A stretch of DNA of 64,000 bases from Culturomica massiliensis (GTDB taxonomy: Bacteria > Bacteroidota > Bacteroidia > Bacteroidales > Marinifilaceae): positions 62,001 to 126,000 of the forward strand of contig NZ_LT594621.1 in the NCBI RefSeq assembly GCF_900091655.1. The letters are read 5' to 3'. Shown one piece after another: positions 50,300-58,740 of the stretch. Within the stretch, counting starts at the first letter, position 1. Each line of letters begins with the position of its first letter. The notes under the pieces were generated by a model, which did no database searches, was not told the origin of the DNA, and saw only the letters and a list, made by a program, of their open reading frames with translations. Made by a program: the position numbers and the translations under genes.

Positions 50300-52528
50300 T
50301 TAAGATTCTCCTTGTTGTTTTTCCGTAATTTTATCCGTCAGGACGAATTCCAGTGTTCCTCCTTGTGTGATTTCATCGTGAGTAATCCAGGTTCGGTTCA
50401 ACTCTTTACCATTGAGCAGGACTTTCTGAACGTAAATGTAATTGTCGTTTTCTTTGTTGGCTGTAACGACAAATTTTTTCTCCGGTCCTACGCGTAAGGT
50501 TACTTTGTTAAATAAAGGAGTCCCCAGCTGATATTTGCCTTCTACGGGATTGACAGGATAGAAACCCATGGCGGAAAAAACATACCAGGCGGACATTTGA
50601 CCGCAATCTTCGTTACCGCACAGTCCGGCGGGTGTGTTGGTATATAATTCGGTCATAATTTTGTTTACATAGTATTGTGTCTTATGCGGTTGTCCGACAT
50701 AGTTGAAAAGATAGGCTACATGGTGTGAGGGCTCGTTACCCTGGGCATATTGTCCGATCATACCGCTGATATCGGGAGAAGCATTGCTGCCTTCCAGTTG
50801 ACTTGGGATCGTAAAGAGACTGTCCAGTTTGGTTGCAAAGGCTTCTTTCCCTCCGTGTAAAGAGATCAGCCCTTCAATATCGTGGGGGACAAACCAGGAA
50901 TATTGCCAGGCATTTCCTTCGGTGTATTCGTCATCCCGGTGATTTGAATAGAGTGGAGAGAACGGTGATTTCCAAGCTCCGGAACTTGATTTTCCCCGCA
51001 TAAAACCGGTGTTTTTATCGAAAAGGTTGGTGTAATTCCGGGATTCTTTCAAGAAGAAGAGGTAATCCTCTTCCTTGTTCAAAGCTTTGGCCATTTGAGC
51101 AATGCACCAATCGTCGTATGCATATTCGAGTGTTTTGGAAACGGATTCATTTTCTTTGTCATAAGGTATATAGCCGTATTGACGCAATTCTGCCAGTCCT
51201 GCCTTACCCGATAAGGCTGTCGCTTTCATGGCTTCGTAGGCTTTATCTACATCATAATTGTCAATGTCTTTCAGATAGGCTTCGACGATGACCGGAATGG
51301 AGTGATTACCGATCATACAGTTTGTTTCGTTTCCGACCAGTTCCCAAACGGGCAATAATCCGGATGCGTCGTAATGTTTGAGCATCGAATTTATCATATC
51401 GTTTACCCGTTTTTTTTGAGTGAGGGTAAATAACGGATGGGCTGCCCGGAAAGTATCCCAAAAGGAGAATACCGTATATTGTTTGTGTTTTTGTACGCTG
51501 TGGATTTCTTTATCCGGTCCTTTGAAATTGCCGTTTACGTCAGAAAACAGGTTCGGGGCCAGATAGGCATGATAGAGGGCTGTATAGAAAACCTGTATGT
51601 TGTTTTCATTGTTTCCTTCTACTTTTATACGGGATAGGATTTTACGCCAGGCCTGTTTGCCATCCCGCTTTACTTTATCAAAACTCCAGTGTGGAAGTTC
51701 TTTTTTCAAATTGGCGTCGGCTCCGTCAATGTTGGCGGAAGACAGACTGATTTTGGCCAGTATTTTATCGGTTTTGCAGCCGAAGTCGATCCACGCATAA
51801 CAGGAATCGGTAACGATTTTCTGTCCGTTTTGCAAAGGTTTTAACGTATTTTTACCTGCGAGGACCTCTACGTCTTGAGAGAATTCTATGGTGAAGTATA
51901 CTCGTTGGTCGGCAGCCCATCCTGTGGATTTACGATAACCTTGTAATGTCCTGTTATTGATCTTTTTCAGGCTGGCTTCTGTCGTTTTATCCCAATTCCG
52001 GGAAGTTGTCAGGTCCAGGGTCAGGCCGTGGACCGAGTTGGCCGGGTATTGGTAATAGTGAAAACCGCAACGGGGGGTGACAGCTAATTCTGTAATGATT
52101 CCGTTGTCAAATTTTACGCGGTAATATCCGGGTTCGGCTTGTTCGTTATCGTGTGAAAAACGGGCATATCCGGATCGGATGTAGTCGGCTGCATTCCGGT
52201 TTGTGTCCGGTTTTGTAATTACGGGCAAAAAACGAATATCCTGCAAGTCGCCGATTCCGGTTCCGCTGAGGTGAGTGTGTGAAAATGAACTGATGATACT
52301 GTCACTGTAATGATAACCGGAACACCAGTCCCAGCCGCTTCTCGGATTATCAGGGCTGAGTTGTATTGCTCCGAAGGGAACAGTCGCGCCGGGAAAGCAA
52401 TGTCCATGTTCGGCCGTACCGATAAAAGGGTTTACGTATTCGGTGATTTTGGGGTCTTTTTCTTTATTGCTGCAACTACCCAATGGTAAGATAAATACGA
52501 ACGAAAGTAGAAAGAATATATTTTTCAT
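50300..52528 (-). CDS. GH92 alpha-mannosidase lipoprotein
   Basis: A 742-residue glycoside hydrolase acting on alpha-linked mannose of host or yeast glycans by a calcium-dependent inverting mechanism. The ATG at 52528 starts a lipoprotein signal (FLLSFVFILPLGSCSNK). The longer frame would run through a terminator hairpin. GH92 landmarks: EYVNPFIGTAEHGHCFPGATVPFG near residue 30, SGYHYSDSIISSFSHTHLSGTG, TVFSFWDTFRAAHPLFT, the GNEDCGQMSAWYVFSAMGFYPVNP segment near residue 650, and an N-terminal beta-sandwich plus C-terminal (alpha/alpha)6 barrel length. It is probably surface-exposed or periplasmic. Confidence 0.95.
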   Translation of the reverse strand: MKNIFFLLSFVFILPLGSCSNKEKDPKITEYVNPFIGTAEHGHCFPGATVPFGAIQLSPDNPRSGWDWCSGYHYSDSIISSFSHTHLSGTGIGDLQDIRFLPVITKPDTNRNAADYIRSGYARFSHDNEQAEPGYYRVKFDNGIITELAVTPRCGFHYYQYPANSVHGLTLDLTTSRNWDKTTEASLKKINNRTLQGYRKSTGWAADQRVYFTIEFSQDVEVLAGKNTLKPLQNGQKIVTDSCYAWIDFGCKTDKILAKISLSSANIDGADANLKKELPHWSFDKVKRDGKQAWRKILSRIKVEGNNENNIQVFYTALYHAYLAPNLFSDVNGNFKGPDKEIHSVQKHKQYTVFSFWDTFRAAHPLFTLTQKKRVNDMINSMLKHYDASGLLPVWELVGNETNCMIGNHSIPVIVEAYLKDIDNYDVDKAYEAMKATALSGKAGLAELRQYGYIPYDKENESVSKTLEYAYDDWCIAQMAKALNKEEDYLFFLKESRNYTNLFDKNTGFMRGKSSSGAWKSPFSPLYSNHRDDEYTEGNAWQYSWFVPHDIEGLISLHGGKEAFATKLDSLFTIPSQLEGSNASPDISGMIGQYAQGNEPSHHVAYLFNYVGQPHKTQYYVNKIMTELYTNTPAGLCGNEDCGQMSAWYVFSAMGFYPVNPVEGKYQLGTPLFNKVTLRVGPEKKFVVTANKENDNYIYVQKVLLNGKELNRTWITHDEITQGGTLEFVLTDKITEKQQGES

Positions 52529-52572
52529 GGCGAGGACAATTGCGGATGGATGAGAAACGATAAAAAAGAAAA

Positions 52573-52623
52573 ATGTCCGGAACATCAGAGCCGTAGTTGC
52601 TACGGAGCTGAGGAACCGGACAT
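52573..52623 (-). terminator. Long hairpin terminator after the ROK kinase
   Basis: A near-perfect palindrome with outer arms ATGTCCGG/CCGGACAT and an inner CCGTAG-TTG-CTACGG; on the minus strand it is followed by a TTTTTCTTTTTT run. It ends transcription of the ROK gene 12 bases after its stop and separates it from GH92. Confidence 0.9.
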
Positions 52624-52634
52624 GAGGATGGGAA

Positions 52635-53597
52635 TTACATCTTCAATTCATTCCAGACAAGAGCAGCAGCTCCGTAGATAGCTGCATTTTTATCCAGTTG
52701 TGAAGGCAGTAATTTTACTTTGTTAGCAAAAATTTTCAGTACATTCATTTCCATATGGTCTTTGGTGGGTTCGAAAAGCAGGGGACCTGCCTTTGCCAAA
52801 CCGCCGAATAAGAAGATGGCTTCCGGACTGGTAATAGCTACCATGTTTGCCAATGCCTCTCCCAGCATTTTACCGGTATATTTGAATGTATTGATGGCAA
52901 TCATATCTCCTTTTTGAGCTGCTTCCGATACCATTTTGGCCGTCATTTCGTTGAAAGGAACCAAACGCAAATCGCTCGGATAGTTGTATTTGGCCATCAT
53001 TTTGTAAGCAGTTCTTTTTACTCCCGTGGCAGAAACATAGGTTTCCAGGCAACCGTTACGACCGCAGCCGCACTGACGTCCGTTCGGAGATACGATAATG
53101 TGTCCCAGTTCACCGGCAAATCCATCGCTTCCATATATCAACTGGCCGTTGGCAACGAAACCACTGCCCAGACCGGTACCTAATGTTACCATGATGAAAT
53201 CTTTCATGCCTTTAGCTCCTCCGTATATCATTTCTCCGATAGCTGCAGCGTTGGCATCGTTTGTCAGGAATATCGGTAACTGCGGATAGAATTCTTTCAT
53301 CATATCGCACAACGGGATAACATCGTGCCATCTCAGGTTGGGTGCAAATTCAATAGAACCTTTGTAATAGTTGCCGTTGGGAGCTCCTATACCGATGCCG
53401 ATCATTTCGATTTCTTCCCGTAACGGATCCAATACTTTTTCAATTTCGAGGTATAGTTCCTTCAGGTAGTCGTTTATATCTTCATGCTTTTGGGTTTCAA
53501 TATTCCCGTCTGCGATATAGTTTCCTTCTCTGTCAATGAAACCAAAAGTGGTGTTCGTTCCGCCAATGTCAATTCCTAATGCTACTTGCCTTTTCAT
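52635..53597 (-). CDS. ROK-family sugar kinase (glucokinase-like)
   Basis: A 320-residue cytoplasmic kinase. ATP-binding motif LGIDIGGTNTTFGFID is at residues 7-22. The sugar-binding region LTNDANAAAIGEMIYG (catalytic Asp) and TLGTGLGSGFV follow. The ROK zinc signature is GELGHIIVSPNGRQCGCGRNGCLETY (about residues 166-191, His and three Cys). Length and motifs fit Bacteroidetes glucokinases; other hexoses cannot be excluded. The gene is upstream of GH92 but separated by a strong terminator. Confidence 0.9.
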   Translation of the reverse strand: MKRQVALGIDIGGTNTTFGFIDREGNYIADGNIETQKHEDINDYLKELYLEIEKVLDPLREEIEMIGIGIGAPNGNYYKGSIEFAPNLRWHDVIPLCDMMKEFYPQLPIFLTNDANAAAIGEMIYGGAKGMKDFIMVTLGTGLGSGFVANGQLIYGSDGFAGELGHIIVSPNGRQCGCGRNGCLETYVSATGVKRTAYKMMAKYNYPSDLRLVPFNEMTAKMVSEAAQKGDMIAINTFKYTGKMLGEALANMVAITSPEAIFLFGGLAKAGPLLFEPTKDHMEMNVLKIFANKVKLLPSQLDKNAAIYGAAALVWNELKM

Positions 53598-53950
53598 GTC
53601 GTGTTTATATTAATTAATGTTGTTGGTTGTTTACGGTAACGTTTTCAGCCTTCGCTGCCGTTTGACGACGTAAATATAGAAAAAAAATGAGAGATCAGGA
53701 GCGATCTCTCATTTTTTACTAACTACTAACCTAAACATACAAACTTATGAAAAAAACGTCTTCTTATTGGCCGTTTTTGATATTACAAATATAGAATGAA
53801 AAATTGAACAAAATGGTTAATGGAAAGTTAAAAATTTTAATTTGTTTTGAAGTGTTGTGTATAAATTTCTTAAAACTTTTATAGAAAAGAAAATATAAGT
53901 CGTTCGGATTTTTAAATCGGGGGGAATAATGGTTGGCCCAAGGAGGAAAT
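53598..53950. other. Intergenic region with hairpin and orphan leader-like mini-ORF
   Basis: A hairpin with arms 53681-53696 and 53703-53718 (core ATGAGAGATC) flanked by A and T runs can terminate in both directions. On the plus strand it is followed by ACTAACCTAAACATAC-like leader sequence and an ATG at 53747 opening a 15-codon frame (MKKTSSYWPFLILQI, stop at 53792-53794). The leader is like those placed before exported-protein genes in Bacteroidales, but no gene follows. A truncated remnant is likely. Confidence 0.45.
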
Positions 53951-54655
53951 TTACATGTGGAGATAGAATTCCCGGGTAAGCCGGATGTATTCTTCTGTAT
54001 AGTTGTGACGGCTGATTTCCAGCGTCAGGGTTGTCGTTTCGGGGATACATGGATATTCGACAAATTCCATCAATAATCTTTTTATTTTTTTACCCGGATT
54101 GGGGTAGATTTGTGTCTGCCGTTTGAGACAAAGATCGGTTTCCCGGGTTTTACCGATAAAGGAAAATGCTTCATCGGCAGGGAGGATGACACTGAATTTC
54201 CCGGTTGGAGATAATAAGCGGAGAACGGCTTCAATCAAAGCATTATGTGTGAAATTTTCACAATGGCGTGCCATATTCCGGGCGGTGTCAGGGGCAGGTG
54301 TCGATTGTATAAAAAAGGGCGGGTTACAGACGATATGATCGTATCGTTTGTCCGGATGATAACAGAATATGGAGTCGGGATAAACCTTTATTCTTTCCGG
54401 CCATGGGCTTTGGGCAATGTTTTCTGTTGCTTGTCTGTATGCAGCGGGGTTGATTTCTACGGCATCTATTGCCGCTCCTGGATTTCTTTGGGCGGCCATG
54501 AGGGCAATCAATCCGGTTCCGGTTCCGATATCCAATATGGTGTTTGCCTCAGATAAATCGGCCCAGGCACCCAATAAGACGCCATCAGTTCCTACTTTCA
54601 TGGCTGTTTGATCCTGATAGATCGTAAATTGCTTGAATTGGAAGTAATTGTTCAT
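53951..54655 (-). CDS. trmN6: tRNA1(Val) A37 N6-methyltransferase
   Basis: A 234-residue SAM-dependent methyltransferase that modifies A37 of tRNA1-Val. Landmarks: FTIYQDQTAMKVGTDGVLLGAW near the N-terminus, ILDIGTGTGLIALMAAQRNPG (about residues 40-60, SAM motif) and the catalytic HIVCNPPFFIQS (about residues 110-121, NPPF). Length is standard for YfiC/TrmN6. Downstream the strand runs to the hairpin at 53681-53718. Confidence 0.93.
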   Translation of the reverse strand: MNNYFQFKQFTIYQDQTAMKVGTDGVLLGAWADLSEANTILDIGTGTGLIALMAAQRNPGAAIDAVEINPAAYRQATENIAQSPWPERIKVYPDSIFCYHPDKRYDHIVCNPPFFIQSTPAPDTARNMARHCENFTHNALIEAVLRLLSPTGKFSVILPADEAFSFIGKTRETDLCLKRQTQIYPNPGKKIKRLLMEFVEYPCIPETTTLTLEISRHNYTEEYIRLTREFYLHM

Positions 54656-54790
54656 GGATTTGTGGAAGCTGGCAAGGCTATTTATAAAAGTATTGTTTTG
54701 AACAGCAAACTTTTTGGATTGAAATTATGTGATCCTGTTTTTGGGTTGTAGCTTTAAAATCAGCAATTGAAACTAACCTGTTAAAACAAT

Positions 54791-54828
54791 ACCGCTAAAG
54801 GTAATAAATTTTATTTCCCTTTAGCGGT
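54791..54828 (-). terminator. Terminator after the DUF5606 gene
   Basis: ACCGCTAAAGG (54791-54801) and its exact complement (54818-54828) form an 11-bp stem; on the minus strand it is followed by ATTGTTTTAA. Confidence 0.8.
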
Positions 54829-54850
54829 ACAGTCGTAGCGGTATGCGATT

Positions 54851-55261
54851 TTAATTTTCCTCTTTTTCTTCTTTTTCCTCTTCGAAATTCAGCATATTTT
54901 TTTCTGCGAGCAGATTGTACCATTGAATGACTTTTTTCATATCGGATACATATACTCTGTCTTTGTCGTATTCCGGCAGGATTTCATTGAAATAAGCAAT
55001 GATTTTTTCTGTCGGTTCTTTGTGGGAGAGGGTTTTGGCACCGTTCTCCTTTTCATTGATGCGTTTTAATACGGTTTTTAAAGGCATGTCTTCATCTTCC
55101 GTATATATGGATATATCTTCCAGGGATATGATTTTTGAGTTGGAATAAGCCGGAAAGCGTTTGCCGTCGATAAGTGATTCCACTATAATTGCATTCGGGG
55201 TATTGTTGATCAGTTTAAATAATCCCGGTTTTCCTGATATAGATAAAATTTCTTTTAACAT
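54851..55261 (-). CDS. DUF5606 protein
   Basis: A 136-residue cytoplasmic protein starting MLKEILSISGKPGLFKLINN with VESLIDGKRFPAYSNSKIISLEDISIYT, the pattern of the Bacteroidetes family DUF5606, and ending in an acidic tail (EEEKEEKEEN). The family has no assigned role. Its place at the end of the ybbR-coaE-DnaJ/TerB group is usual in Bacteroidales. The upstream gene's stop is 64 bases away. Confidence 0.85.
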   Translation of the reverse strand: MLKEILSISGKPGLFKLINNTPNAIIVESLIDGKRFPAYSNSKIISLEDISIYTEDEDMPLKTVLKRINEKENGAKTLSHKEPTEKIIAYFNEILPEYDKDRVYVSDMKKVIQWYNLLAEKNMLNFEEEKEEKEEN

Positions 55262-55325
55262 GTGTCGTGTAAATTTTAGTCGTTTGTTAAAATGAAGTGC
55301 AAAAGTAATAAGAATTTTTGATAAA

Positions 55326-56054
55326 TCAGTTTATCCCTCTTTGCTTTTTAATCTTTTCATAGGCCGTATTGATGAGGGTAAATTTTTCTTCCGCAGCTTT
55401 TCGAATGTCTTCTCCCAAATGTCCTACTTTGTCCGGATGATTTTCCATGGCCATTTTACGATAAGCTTTTTTCACTTCTTCATCGGTTGCAGCAGAGGTG
55501 ATTCCCAGTGTTTGATAGGCTGAGTTCAGATCGTCGTAGAACATGGCCTTTACTGAATTGAAATTGGTGTTGTCGATACCCAATTGGAAAGCTATATTTT
55601 CAATCAACCGGATTTCTTCAGGGCAGATGCTACCGTCAGATTGGGCTACTCCAAACAGGTAATAGAGTAATTGAATGCGCGAAGACAGGTCCATATTGAA
55701 CCGGATTTGCTGGCATACTTCTGCTAATGGAATTTCTTTGGTACGAAGTTCCTTGATCATGAGCAGGGCTTCGCGGGCCGCTTCTTCTCCGAAATTGGTA
55801 CGGAGAAAATTTTTGACATAATCCAGTTCCGAACGGGTCATTTTGCCGTCGGCTTTCATAATTGCCGTAAGCAGTACGGTGAGACTGAACATGAAGTCAC
55901 CCCGGCCTGTCCGGTTCCCGGAACCCGGAGCCGATGCAACTTTTACATCGACATTATCGAAGACCGAACCCATAAAAAGTCCGAAAAGTGCTCCTAACGG
56001 TCCTCCCATAACAAAGCCTAATCCGGCACCGATCCATTTTCCGTATTTTGCCAT
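55326..56054 (-). CDS. TerB-like / DnaJ-domain protein (DjlA-like)
   Basis: A 242-residue protein. The N-terminal glycine-rich segment GKWIGAGLGFVMGGPLGALFGLFMG (residues 5-29) could insert in the membrane. A TerB-like helical domain spans about residues 55-160 (ILTAIMKADGKMTRSELDYVKNFL and AQSDGSICPEEIRLIENIA). A C-terminal J-domain spans about residues 175-240 with the HPD motif in YRKMAMENHPDKVGHLG. This matches DjlA-type co-chaperones that stimulate DnaK. It begins one base after coaE ends, so it is co-transcribed with it. Confidence 0.9.
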   Translation of the reverse strand: MAKYGKWIGAGLGFVMGGPLGALFGLFMGSVFDNVDVKVASAPGSGNRTGRGDFMFSLTVLLTAIMKADGKMTRSELDYVKNFLRTNFGEEAAREALLMIKELRTKEIPLAEVCQQIRFNMDLSSRIQLLYYLFGVAQSDGSICPEEIRLIENIAFQLGIDNTNFNSVKAMFYDDLNSAYQTLGITSAATDEEVKKAYRKMAMENHPDKVGHLGEDIRKAAEEKFTLINTAYEKIKKQRGIN

Positions 56055-56055
56055 T

Positions 56056-56643
56056 TTATTGTTTTTGATTTAATTGTTCTATAATATCTTTAATTTGCTG
56101 ATTTAAATCCAGCCCCCGGTCCGTATAGATCGTAAAGTCGGATTTTTGGCATTTTATATCGTCAGCCATTTGGTTTTCTATTCTTTTTATGACCTGTTCA
56201 GGACATACCTTATCCCGGTCGACAACCCGTTGTATCCGGGTTTGCCGGGAAGCATATACCGAGATAATCCGGTCGAAATTTTTTTCCAATCCGGCTTCAA
56301 ATAGTATAGCCGATTCGAAAAAGACCAAATTCCCGGATTGCAGCAAGCTCCATTGGCGGAAATCTTCCAGAACAACCGGGTGTACGATTGCATTGACTTT
56401 CTGTAAGGCTGTTTTATCATTGAAAATGATTTCGGCCAATTTCTTTTTGTTCAGGTTATTGTCATCGGAATAAAGGGTTGTTCCGAATAATCCGGTAAGG
56501 GCCGAACGTATTTCCCTATTCTTATTTATCAGTTCGGAAGCCTGACGGTCTGAAATGTACACGGGATAACCTTCCTGCTCCAGAATATGGGCAACTGTCG
56601 TTTTACCGGAACCGATTCCACCTGTCAGGCCTATTTTTATCAT
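56056..56643 (-). CDS. coaE: Dephospho-CoA kinase
   Basis: A 195-residue cytoplasmic enzyme for the last step of coenzyme A synthesis. Walker A GLTGGIGSGKTTVA (residues 6-19), lid and substrate residues in the VVDRDKVCPEQVIKRIENQ segment and the YTDRGLDLNQ motif near the C-terminus are present. ybbR is 9 bases upstream and the DjlA-like gene overlaps the boundary downstream. Confidence 0.95.
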   Translation of the reverse strand: MIKIGLTGGIGSGKTTVAHILEQEGYPVYISDRQASELINKNREIRSALTGLFGTTLYSDDNNLNKKKLAEIIFNDKTALQKVNAIVHPVVLEDFRQWSLLQSGNLVFFESAILFEAGLEKNFDRIISVYASRQTRIQRVVDRDKVCPEQVIKRIENQMADDIKCQKSDFTIYTDRGLDLNQQIKDIIEQLNQKQ

Positions 56644-56652
56644 AGCAGAGCA

Positions 56653-57642
56653 TTACTTTTGTTCCAAAATATATTCTACCTTTTGAGGGGAGAATGCCAG
56701 GTTCTTAATGAAGGAGGGGCTTTGGGTAACTTGTATGGGTAAAAAATTAGATTTGCCCACGTCTTTATAATTGATGATAAAATTGAAATCTTTATCGGAT
56801 ACCCGGTCATACATGCTTAATCCGACGTCATACGTGACATCGACGGAAGCGGGGAAAAGCCGGATTGTAAGGGAGTCCGGTAGTCCGATGACTTTGATCG
56901 GAACACTTTTTTGTGCTTCTGTGAAACGCTCCAATTGCAGCGTGACCCGTACATCCTGGATGCTGTTTGTTATGCCGGGTATTTGGGCAAGCTGTATATC
57001 CTTAGATATGTCTTTTTTGATTTCTCCGATATTCCAGTGTTCGGTAGGTATGTATTTTAGAGTATCAACGATTATTGCCGGCCCTGTAATGAGAATGCTG
57101 TCCGGTGTCACATTGATTTTATTTTTTAAGATGTATTGTTTTTTCAGTTTATAATCTACGATGGGGTGTACCGGAACTTTCCGGGAAACGGCATATGAAA
57201 ATTTAAAATCGATTTCCTGCGGTTTGATGTCTAATAATTTGATGTCGGAATTTAACTGGTTGCTGATTTTGTCTTTGATGTTTTTTAACTGGAGGGTGTA
57301 TTCGAGAATGTTGTTTTTCTCCAGCAGATGATTGCTGTAACCATTGACATCCAATGTGATAGGTAGAAAAGACGTACTGATCCGGTATCTGAGTAAAGAG
57401 AACCCCGTAGCTTTGATTTCCAGACTTATACTTTTAGGTAGAGTGGAGACGAGGTATTTTCCTTTGGGAAAATCAGTGTATTTTACGGGATAGGTGATTT
57501 CGCTCGTATATTCTTTATTGAGTGCATTTAAAAACCACAGGATGGCGGCAATAACTACGCACATCATGTAGCTCAATATATGCCGGTCGATGTGAATATG
57601 ATGCTTTTGCAAATAGGCAAATAAATTATTCTTCATAGACAT
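56653..57642 (-). CDS. YbbR-domain membrane-anchored protein
   Basis: A 329-residue protein with one N-terminal membrane segment (about residues 22-42, ILSYMMCVVIAAILWFLNAL) followed by periplasmic YbbR-like beta repeats (about residues 55-330, including TYPVKYTDFPKGKYLVSTLP and SISLEIKATGFSLLRYRIST). Related proteins regulate the diadenylate cyclase in Firmicutes, but in Bacteroidetes the role is unknown. The order ybbR-coaE is a standard Bacteroidetes arrangement. Confidence 0.88.
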   Translation of the reverse strand: MSMKNNLFAYLQKHHIHIDRHILSYMMCVVIAAILWFLNALNKEYTSEITYPVKYTDFPKGKYLVSTLPKSISLEIKATGFSLLRYRISTSFLPITLDVNGYSNHLLEKNNILEYTLQLKNIKDKISNQLNSDIKLLDIKPQEIDFKFSYAVSRKVPVHPIVDYKLKKQYILKNKINVTPDSILITGPAIIVDTLKYIPTEHWNIGEIKKDISKDIQLAQIPGITNSIQDVRVTLQLERFTEAQKSVPIKVIGLPDSLTIRLFPASVDVTYDVGLSMYDRVSDKDFNFIINYKDVGKSNFLPIQVTQSPSFIKNLAFSPQKVEYILEQK

Positions 57643-57659
57643 ACGGACGAAAATAGTAA

Positions 57660-57822
57660 GTTTAAAATTGTAGATTTACGATTTTAAATTATTGATTAAA
57701 TGAATCCGACGATGAATCCCTTTGTCAAGCAATTTACAATTTATATGTTCGTTCTAATTGTAGATTTTAGATTGACCCTAAATATTTAATTCTTACCCCA
57801 AAAATCGTATATTAAAAATAAA
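57660..57822. repeat. Dispersed AT-rich repeat (copy 6)
   Basis: Contains AAAATTGTAGATTTACGATT at 57664-57683 and further TTGTAGATTTTAGATTGAC, followed by TCGTATATTAAAAATAAACT. It is the same vocabulary as the copies near 20, 30.5 and 41 kb, in the gap between ybbR and yajC. Confidence 0.6.
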
Positions 57823-57869
57823 CTGAGGGGTAATTTTGAATTAAAAAATGAAAATCGGGTATTATTTGG

Positions 57870-57902
57870 AAAAGAGGGCACTCTGATGGGGTACCCTCTT
57901 TT
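57870..57902 (-). terminator. Terminator after yajC
   Basis: AAAAGAGGG (57870-57878) pairs with CCCTCTTTT (57894-57902) over a 15-base loop; on the minus strand a TTTT-rich run follows. Confidence 0.82.
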
Positions 57903-57908
57903 GTTTAT

Positions 57909-58226
57909 TTATTTAGCGGGAGCTGCATCAGTCATGTCTTTGATAACAGCTGCTTTGTCGATTTTTAAGCGAACGCCGCCTTCAACTTCCATAATAATTG
58001 CGAATTCCTGAATTTCTGCAACTTTTCCGTAGATACCGCCGGTGGTAACGATTTTATCTCCTTTTTGAAGAGACTCTCTGAATTTTTTCAACTCTTTTTG
58101 TCTTTTCATTTGAGGTCTGATCATAAAAAGCCAGAAAACAACAATAATCAGGATCAGAGGTAAAAAGCTCATCAAACCACCACCCTGGGTTTGGGTTTGT
58201 AATACGATCATAAAAAATGTGTTCAT
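57909..58226 (-). CDS. yajC: Preprotein translocase subunit YajC
   Basis: A 105-residue single-pass inner-membrane protein associated with SecDF. The hydrophobic segment FLPLILIIVVFWLFMIRPQ (about residues 22-40) leads into the family signature RPQMKRQKELKKFRESLQKGDKIVTTGGIYGKV. Length is standard. Confidence 0.96.
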   Translation of the reverse strand: MNTFFMIVLQTQTQGGGLMSFLPLILIIVVFWLFMIRPQMKRQKELKKFRESLQKGDKIVTTGGIYGKVAEIQEFAIIMEVEGGVRLKIDKAAVIKDMTDAAPAK

Positions 58227-58299
58227 AATTTTAGTGTTTATTTTATAAATGTATTTTCCCGGTTTTATTTATATGTTTTGTACATAAGGATTTACCGCT

Positions 58300-58731
58300 T
58301 TAATTTTTTATATCGGCGGTGAATTTCAATGTAATCACCTTTTCCGGAATATTTGCAAATATACGGATTTCTTTGTATTGTTTACCGTATCTGCCGGAAG
58401 AGTTAAAAGCAATTTCTATTTTTCCTTCTTTTCCGGGGGCTACCGGTTCTTTGGTGTAATCGGCGGTGGTGCAGCCACAGCCGGTTTCTATGTTGCGGAT
58501 TATGAGGTTTTCTGAGCCTGTATTTTTAAAATTGAATGTATGCATCACGGTTTCTCCGGCCGTTATTTTCCCGAAGTTGAATGTCGGTTGTGTGAATTCG
58601 ATGCGGGTATCGGCTGTAGGGGCTGTTGTTTGTTTTGTTTGGGTATGGCATGCTTGCAGGCAGATGAATAAAAGTAGTCCTGTTTTTACTTTTCGGACTG
58701 CCCGGCAGTTCCATATAGTGAGCGGTTTCAT
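58300..58731 (-). CDS. DUF1573 lipoprotein
   Basis: A 143-residue lipoprotein. The signal VKTGLLLFICLQAC ends in a lipobox Cys near residue 28. The mature part is one Ig-like DUF1573 domain: FNFGKITAGETVMHTFNFKNTGSENLIIRNIETGCGC with the GCGCT motif typical of the family. The function is not established. It is 73 bases upstream of yajC and directly downstream of AMP nucleosidase (9-base gap), so these may be co-transcribed. Confidence 0.85.
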   Translation of the reverse strand: MKPLTIWNCRAVRKVKTGLLLFICLQACHTQTKQTTAPTADTRIEFTQPTFNFGKITAGETVMHTFNFKNTGSENLIIRNIETGCGCTTADYTKEPVAPGKEGKIEIAFNSSGRYGKQYKEIRIFANIPEKVITLKFTADIKN

Positions 58732-58740
58732 TTTTTTCGT

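Noticed and set aside
53598..53950. Riboswitch in the gap before the ROK kinase
   Set aside because: Only a simple terminator-like hairpin is seen; no conserved aptamer pattern is recognisable.
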